A stretch of DNA of 64,000 nucleotides from NCBI GenBank assembly GCA_033795365.1, contig JARYGU010000001.1, positions 1 through 64,000 of the forward strand. The letters are read 5' to 3'. Position 1 is the stretch's first letter, and each line of letters opens with the position of its first letter. The translations under genes were made by a program, and so were the position numbers. The notes below the pieces were generated by a model, which saw only the letters and a program-made list of their open reading frames with translations, searched no databases and was not told the DNA's origin. Positions 58,202 to 64,000 of the stretch are shown piece after piece. Source of the DNA: JARYGU01 sp033795365 (lineage in GTDB: Bacteria > Pseudomonadota > Alphaproteobacteria > Rhizobiales > Rhizobiaceae).

Positions 58202-59134
58202 TTATTCCTGTCCGCCCTGCTGCCATTTGCGGCGCTGCAGTCCGAAAAAGCTGAACATGATGGCGGCGAGCAGGAAGGGTATCATCGCGACGGCGATCGC
58301 CGCGCCCTCCCCGAGCTGGCCGCCGGGAATTCCGCGCTGGAAGGAGAGCGTCGCCATGAGATGCGTTGCGTTGACCGGACCGCCCTTGGTCAGCACGTAG
58401 ATGAGCTGGAAATCGGTGAAAGTGAAGAGCACCGAGAACGTCATCACCACCGCGATGATCGGCGTCAGCATCGGCAGGGTCACGTAGCGGAAGCGCTGCC
58501 AACTGGTGGCGCCGTCGAGCGATGCGGCTTCCTGCAGTGAGGCCGGGATGGTCTGAAGTCCGGCCAGCAGCGAGATCGCGACGAACGGAATGCCGCGCCA
58601 GACATTGGCGGCGATCACCGAGGCGCGCGCATTGGTCGGATCGCCGAGGAAGTTGATGGGCCCGTCGATCAGGCCGAGCTGCATCAGCGACCAGGAGATG
58701 ATGGAGAACTGGCTGTCGTAGATCCACCAGAAGGCAAGCGCCGACAGAACCGTCGGCACGACCCACGGCAGGAGCACGATCGCCCGGAAAAAGGACTTGT
58801 ACGGCAGGTTTTCGTTGAGCAGCAGGGCAAGCCAGAGGCCGAGCCCGAACTTCAGCACCGAAGCGACGATGGTATAGAGCAGCGTGTTGAAAACCGAGAG
58901 CCAGAAGACCGAATCCGCCATCAGAAACTGATAGTTCTCGAGCCCGATGAAAATGCCGTCACGGCCGATGCGGGTATCGGTGAAGCCGAGCCAGACGCCG
59001 AGACCGAGCGGATAGGTAAGAAAGCAGACCAGGAAGACGGCTGCCGGCAACATGAACATCAGGCCGAGCACGTTGTTGCTCTGCATCAGCGGAACGGTCG
59101 ATCGAGGGATTTTCCCGGACGGCACGGTGGACAT
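58202..59134 (-). CDS. Sugar-type ABC transporter permease (MalF/UgpA-like)
   Basis: A 310-residue CUT1 permease. Six membrane segments, the GLENYQFLMADSVFWLSVFN periplasmic motif and the coupling loop LQEAASLDGATSWQRFRYVT are evident. It precedes the second permease by 14 nt and follows the binding-protein gene across a 210-bp gap that contains a dispersed repeat. Confidence 0.88.
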   Translation of the reverse strand: MSTVPSGKIPRSTVPLMQSNNVLGLMFMLPAAVFLVCFLTYPLGLGVWLGFTDTRIGRDGIFIGLENYQFLMADSVFWLSVFNTLLYTIVASVLKFGLGLWLALLLNENLPYKSFFRAIVLLPWVVPTVLSALAFWWIYDSQFSIISWSLMQLGLIDGPINFLGDPTNARASVIAANVWRGIPFVAISLLAGLQTIPASLQEAASLDGATSWQRFRYVTLPMLTPIIAVVMTFSVLFTFTDFQLIYVLTKGGPVNATHLMATLSFQRGIPGGQLGEGAAIAVAMIPFLLAAIMFSFFGLQRRKWQQGGQE

Positions 59135-59248
59135 CGGATATCTCCGGCTTTCTCGAAAATTCAATCGAACCCGCGCCGGCAATCGGAAGCCGGCGCGGTC
59201 GGAGGCAATGGCATGCCGCCGGCGGCTCACGCTGGCGGGGCGGCCCTG

Positions 59249-59325
59249 AAGCGCATCGCGATCTTTCAGTTTCGCCTACTGCGCTTTAGGTCTTTGTTTT
59301 TATGCAGCCGTTATCGCAAAACCGC
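59249..59325 (+). repeat. Dispersed intergenic repeat, copy 3 (best preserved)
   Basis: AAGCGCATCGCGATCTTTC, then GCGCTTTAGGTCTTTGTTTT, ATGCAGCCGTTATCGCAAAA and CCGC. It shares the first 19 bases with copy 2 exactly and the ATCGCAAAAC block with copy 1. It sits between the binding-protein and first permease genes, where it could lower or separate expression of downstream genes. Confidence 0.65.
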
Positions 59326-59344
59326 AGCACGCGACATGCACTAG

Positions 59345-60652
59345 TCAGACCCGGTAGTAGCGGTTCGCTCGCCTTTCCGCTTCGGCCATGGCGTCTTCCG
59401 GAGTCATCTGCCCGGTGACGGCCTGGGCGAACATGTCGACGAGGACATAGTCGGCCATGGTGGCGGCGGACGCATAACCCAGAGGACCGGCATAGCCGTT
59501 CGGCCGGAGCGTCTCCGATGCACGTGCATAGGGCGCGTGGATCGGGTCGGACGTCCAGACCGGATTGTCGGCAAAGGCCTTGAGCGGCTGGCAGCAATAG
59601 GCGCTGGCGCCGGTGATCCAGGCGTTCATCTGCTCGGCTTCCATCATGAACTTGATGTAGGCCTTGGCAGCCTCGGGATACTGGGTATGGCTGAAGAGCA
59701 GCAGCGAACTCGTCTGGTGCAGCTCGACGCTCTGCCCGATCGGGCCGATCGGGAAGTTGGTCGAGCGGATGTCGGCGGCGATCTCCGCCAGCGCCGGGTC
59801 CTTCTTAGCCGCATAATAGACGGAAACACCATTGGCGATCAGCGACACCTGGCCGGCGAGGAAGGCGCGGTTGTTGTTGATATCCTGCCAGCTTTCCGTG
59901 CCCGGAATGAAGGTCTCGTAGAGCGCCTTGGCGTAGTTGATCGCGGCAAGCGTTTCCGGGCTGTTGATGGCGACTTTGCCGGTTTCGTCGACCATCTTGC
60001 CGCCGTGGCTCCACAAGAGCCAGTGGGCGTAGTTGTTGCCGTCGCCGACCGCCTTCCCGTGCGGGAAGCCGGCAGGCGTTCCCTTGGCCTTCAAGGCCTT
60101 GCAGAGTTCCAGGAAGCCTACAGTGTCCTTCGGGAACTCGCTGAAGCCGGCCGCCTTCATGTGGCTGTCGCGATAGACGACGGCGTTGCCGATGGCGGTC
60201 AGCGGCATGGCGATGAACTTGTCGTCTCGCGCCGCATAACCCTTCATGCCCTCATACCAGCCGCCATATTTCCCGCCGAGATAGTTTGCGAGCTCCGTCA
60301 AGTCCACGAGCTTGTCGGGATACTGGTGCGCATCGTCGAACCAGCACATCACCATGTCCGGGCCGGAGCCGACATTGGCGGCAACCGCAGCCTTCGGGCG
60401 GATATCCTCCCAGCTTTCCTTGTCGACCCGAACCTCGACACCGGTCGCTTCGGTGAACTTCTTCGTATTGGCGAGCCAGGCTTCCTCGTCGCCCTGCACG
60501 AAAGGCGTCCAGCGCAGCAGCCTCAGGGTGGCTCCCTCTTCCGGCGTATAGGTCGGCTCCGCCGCCTGGGCGAAGGCCGGGCGTATTCCAAAGCCCGCCA
60601 TGCCGGCCAGACCGGCCGAAGCGGCAAGGAAATCACGTCTCTTGATTATCAT
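59345..60652 (-). CDS. Sugar-type ABC transporter substrate-binding protein
   Basis: A 435-residue CUT1 extracellular binding protein. A Tat-like signal (IIKRRDFLAASAGLAGMAGF) ends near AFAQAAE. The mature domain has EATGVEVRVDKESWEDIRPK, ANVGSGPDMVMCWFDDAHQY and the hinge region NNNRAFLAGQVSLIANG. GGAGGAGTGAG precedes ATG 60652. It is transcribed away from the ATPase gene by a 153-bp gap. Substrate likely a sugar or sugar acid. Confidence 0.88.
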   Translation of the reverse strand: MIIKRRDFLAASAGLAGMAGFGIRPAFAQAAEPTYTPEEGATLRLLRWTPFVQGDEEAWLANTKKFTEATGVEVRVDKESWEDIRPKAAVAANVGSGPDMVMCWFDDAHQYPDKLVDLTELANYLGGKYGGWYEGMKGYAARDDKFIAMPLTAIGNAVVYRDSHMKAAGFSEFPKDTVGFLELCKALKAKGTPAGFPHGKAVGDGNNYAHWLLWSHGGKMVDETGKVAINSPETLAAINYAKALYETFIPGTESWQDINNNRAFLAGQVSLIANGVSVYYAAKKDPALAEIAADIRSTNFPIGPIGQSVELHQTSSLLLFSHTQYPEAAKAYIKFMMEAEQMNAWITGASAYCCQPLKAFADNPVWTSDPIHAPYARASETLRPNGYAGPLGYASAATMADYVLVDMFAQAVTGQMTPEDAMAEAERRANRYYRV

Positions 60653-60805
60653 CTCACTCCTCCTTGAAACGCGGGAGCTTCTCCTTCGGCATCCGCCGTC
60701 CCGCTTGACGAATGCCACGGCATCGGCGCCCGGTCTTTCCGGAAGCCTTTCCGCCCGATGGCGACCGATGGAACTCCTCTTTCCTCCGATCGCCGCCGGA
60801 GCGGT

Positions 60806-61870
<1,065 letters not shown>

Positions 61871-61979
61871 CTACAGTCCTCCCGGATTCGTTTTCGCATG
61901 CGGATCGAACGATGCTCCCGAAGGCCTCCTCTTGCCTTTATCCCGGAATTCGTCCGCTCCGTATCTGTATTCCTTCCAC

Positions 61980-62891
61980 TTACGTGCTCTCGGCTCCCAT
62001 TCCCGGCAGCTCCAGACCGGCGATCCCTGCCAGCAGGCGGGCAACGGACGAATCGTCGTCGGCCCCCATGCCTGCCGCCTCCGCCATGACGAAGAGCTGC
62101 AGGGCGGCGCTCGTGACCGGCAGAGGGAACTTCTCTTTCCGCCCGAGATCGGAGACGATGCCGAGATCCTTGGTGAAGATGGAGACCGCGCTGTGAGGCG
62201 TGTAGTCGCCGGCAAGGATATGCGGCACCCTGTTCTCGAACATCCAGCTGTTGCCCGCCGATTTCGATATGACCTCGAAGACCCGCGTTATGTCGAGGTC
62301 GAGCTTCTTGGCAAAGGTGATCGCCTCGCAGGCAGCCGCTATATGAACCCCGGCAAGGAGCTGATTGACGATCTTGAACGAAGAACCGATGCCCGGTTCA
62401 TTCCCGAGCCTATAAACCGTTTCGGCCAGGGCATCGAGCGCCGGCTGAGCGGCATCGAAGGCCTGCGGAGAGCCCGAGGCCATCACCGTCAGCCGCCCGG
62501 TTTCGGCCTTCGCCGAACCACCGCTGATCGGCGCGTCGAGATAGAGAATGCCCGCTTCGCCCGCCCGCGCCGCAAAGGACTTCGCCTCCAGGGGAGCGAT
62601 CGTCGGCGAAGCGATGACGACCGCGCCCGGTCGCATGGCCGCGACAGCTCCGTTTTCGCCGAAGAGCACCGTTTCCGTCTGCGCCGCATTGACGACGACC
62701 AGCACGAGGATGTCGGCGCCCGCCGCCGCTTCCCTTGCCGTGCGAAAACCCTTGCCGCCGGCCGCTTCCAGCCGCTCCAGCGCGGCGGGATCTATGTCGA
62801 AGCCCGAGACACGATGGCCTGCGCGCAGCAGCGAATGCGCCATTCCCAGCCCCATGGCGCCGAGACCCACCACCGCAACGGAACATGCCAT
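61980..62891 (-). CDS. 3-hydroxyisobutyrate-dehydrogenase-family enzyme, L-threonate dehydrogenase-like
   Basis: A 303-residue beta-hydroxyacid dehydrogenase. NAD motif VAVVGLGAMGLGMAHSLLRA, substrate loop LDAPISGGSAKAETG and the catalytic Lys in GSSFKIVNQLLAGVHIAAA are clear; the last segment and the KDLGIVSDL motif favour the L-threonate dehydrogenase (LtnD) branch. GGAGG precedes ATG 62891. The usual partner kinase (OtnK/DenK) and isomerase are not in this window. It may oxidise the imported four-carbon sugar acid. Divergent from lacI. Confidence 0.83.
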   Translation of the reverse strand: MACSVAVVGLGAMGLGMAHSLLRAGHRVSGFDIDPAALERLEAAGGKGFRTAREAAAGADILVLVVVNAAQTETVLFGENGAVAAMRPGAVVIASPTIAPLEAKSFAARAGEAGILYLDAPISGGSAKAETGRLTVMASGSPQAFDAAQPALDALAETVYRLGNEPGIGSSFKIVNQLLAGVHIAAACEAITFAKKLDLDITRVFEVISKSAGNSWMFENRVPHILAGDYTPHSAVSIFTKDLGIVSDLGRKEKFPLPVTSAALQLFVMAEAAGMGADDDSSVARLLAGIAGLELPGMGAEST

Positions 62892-62920
62892 GCCATCGGC
62901 CTCCTCCACGCGCCATTCTT

Positions 62921-62934
62921 TGACAGCGCTGATG
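62921..62934. promoter_or_regulatory. Candidate LacI-family operator O1 (half-matching)
   Basis: TGACAGCGCTGATG: the left half equals the reverse complement of O2, the right half deviates at the last two bases. It lies in the divergent promoter region 30 bp from the dehydrogenase ATG. Confidence 0.5.
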
Positions 62935-62973
62935 GGGAGTTGAGCACAACAGCTAGCCTGCCGCAAGCAGAAA

Positions 62974-62987
62974 TGGTAGCGCTGTCA
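62974..62987. promoter_or_regulatory. Candidate LacI-family operator O2
   Basis: TGGTAGCGCTGTCA fits the palindrome TGnnAGCGCTnnCA, with the central CG preferred by LacI/GntR-type repressors. It is 43 bp upstream of the lacI ATG and 53 bp from O1 (centre to centre, about five helical turns). Confidence 0.6.
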
Positions 62988-63029
62988 TACGACCAAAGTC
63001 GTGGAGGCGTCTTCTTGAGGGGAGGAAAC

Positions 63030-64000
63030 ATGGGTCGCGAAAAACCGACATTGACCGAGGTGGCGAGGCTCGCCGGCGTCAGCGAGATCACCGTGTCCCG
63101 GGTGGTGCGCAACAAGGGACCGATCGCGGAGAAGACGCGCGAGCGGGTTCGAAACGCGATCCAAAGCCTGGGCTACGTGCCCAATCGCGCCGCGGGAACG
63201 TTGGCGTCGGCAGCGTCGCTCTTCATCGGCGTCATTCTCCCCTCGATGTCCAACATCGTCTTTCCGGAAGTGCTGCGCGGCATCTATGCCGGGCTGGGCG
63301 ACAGCGGTTATCAGCCGCTTCTCGGCGTCAGCGATTACGACATGCAGAAGGAACAGGAGATCGTGGCCTCCCTTCTCGCCTGGCAGCCGATGGCGGTCGT
63401 GATGGCCGGGTTCGAGCATACGGAGGCGACGGTCAGAATGCTCGCGGAAAGCCGTGTCCGGGTCGCAGAGCTGATGGACATCGATTCGCAGCCGATCGAC
63501 CTCGCCGTCGGCCTGTCGCACAGACGCGCCGGCTACGACAGCGTCAAGCATCTCATCGCGCGCGGCTATCGCCGCTTCGGCTATGTCGGACACGACTGGG
63601 ACGCCGACCGGCGGGCACGCTTCCGCTATGAAGGCCTCTGTGCGGCGCTCGCAGAATCCGGATTGCGGCTTGAGGCCGAAAAGCGTTTTGCGGGACCAAG
63701 CTCGACAATTGCCGGCAGGGAGACGCTGGCGGCCCTGCTGCAGCAGACGCCGGACATGGATGTCGTCGTCTTTTCGAACGACGACCTGGCGGTGGGAGGC
63801 TATTTTCACTGCCTGAGCGCCGGCATCGTGCCGCGCGACCAGCTCGGGCTCTTCGGCTTCAACGGGCTCGATATCGGCCAGGCGCTGCCCGTGCCGCTTT
63901 CGACCGTACGCTCGAATCGCTTCCTGATCGGCAAGGTCGCGGCCGAGCGGCTGCTCGAAAATCGCGGACGTCCGTCGGGCGGAGAAATCGTCGATACCGG
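63030..64000 (+). CDS. LacI-family transcriptional regulator (runs off the window end)
   Basis: At least 323 codons from ATG 63030, which follows GGAGGAA; no stop is reached by base 64000. The N-terminal helix-turn-helix and hinge are LTEVARLAGVSEITVSRVVR, KGPIAEKTRERVRNAIQSLG, YVPNRAAGTLAS. The periplasmic-binding-like sensor domain follows (FIGVILPSMSNIVFPEVLRG; SNDDLAVGGYF; GLFGFNGLDIGQ). Family length is about 340, so only a short C-terminus is missing. It resembles the GntR/IdnR gluconate branch. Divergent from the threonate-type dehydrogenase and its ABC importer, the likely targets. Confidence 0.9.
   Translation, partial: MGREKPTLTEVARLAGVSEITVSRVVRNKGPIAEKTRERVRNAIQSLGYVPNRAAGTLASAASLFIGVILPSMSNIVFPEVLRGIYAGLGDSGYQPLLGVSDYDMQKEQEIVASLLAWQPMAVVMAGFEHTEATVRMLAESRVRVAELMDIDSQPIDLAVGLSHRRAGYDSVKHLIARGYRRFGYVGHDWDADRRARFRYEGLCAALAESGLRLEAEKRFAGPSSTIAGRETLAALLQQTPDMDVVVFSNDDLAVGGYFHCLSAGIVPRDQLGLFGFNGLDIGQALPVPLSTVRSNRFLIGKVAAERLLENRGRPSGGEIVDT

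Overview
The window looks like part of a large accessory replicon (megaplasmid or chromid) of a Rhizobiaceae-like alphaproteobacterium. The evidence is the high GC content, a repABC-family replication locus (repA and repC, with no repB), a thiCOSGE thiamine operon behind a TPP riboswitch (plasmid-borne in several rhizobia), HmrR-type copper control, many ABC importers with dedicated regulators, and three copies of an intergenic repeat of a kind typical of this family. No rRNA, tRNA, CRISPR array, transposase or phage gene was recognised.

Layout. 82-677: vapBC toxin-antitoxin pair with its operator. 748-4321: EamA exporter, then an aldehyde/alcohol dehydrogenase operon. 4490-4921: a 53-aa charged protein and an orphan AbrB/MazE-type protein. 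5100-8436: copper resistance (hmrR, copA, copZ) with two MerR-type promoters. 8473-11490: repA-repC, with a candidate antisense RNA between the genes and palindromes upstream of repA. 11518-14367: MarR regulator, aminotransferase and LysR regulator. 14556-20322: an agmatinase-family ureohydrolase with a polyamine-type ABC importer, interrupted by a phd/PIN toxin-antitoxin pair. 20347-30746 (minus strand): a ten-gene catabolic operon. 31028-35680: two FCD-type GntR regulators, the second heading an amino-acid ABC importer. 35681-38416: an FtsK-type translocase with no membrane domain. 38685-44394: a CecR-YbhGFSR-like efflux operon. 44398-52474: an AraC-controlled molybdenum hydroxylase operon with MoxR/VWA maturation genes, a SRPBCC protein and an amidohydrolase. 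52676-57253: TPP riboswitch and thiCOSGE. 57288-64000: a LacI-controlled sugar-type ABC importer with an L-threonate-type dehydrogenase; the lacI gene runs off the window end.

The most interesting unit is the minus-strand operon 30746-20347. It encodes a BMP-family (nucleobase/nucleoside-type) ABC importer, a formamidase-like amidase, a cysteine hydrolase carrying the Asp36/Lys142/Cys175 triad of rhizobial biuret hydrolase, a cyanuric acid hydrolase/barbiturase-family ring-opening enzyme, a second paralogous cysteine hydrolase (candidate triuret hydrolase), a small cupin and an AtzF-type allophanate hydrolase. Together these would take up an s-triazine or oligo-urea compound and turn it into ammonia and CO2. 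Its promoter region holds a consensus-perfect sigma-54 element whose -12 half overlaps a TGTATGCA motif. The same motif recurs near both gntR genes, and a second sigma-54-like element sits directly in front of the second gntR. This suggests nitrogen-limitation control combined with GntR-type repression.

Functions are inferred from sequence motifs, gene order and family knowledge; no database search was run. Start codons were chosen from ribosome-binding sites and operon overlaps, and are flagged where uncertain.
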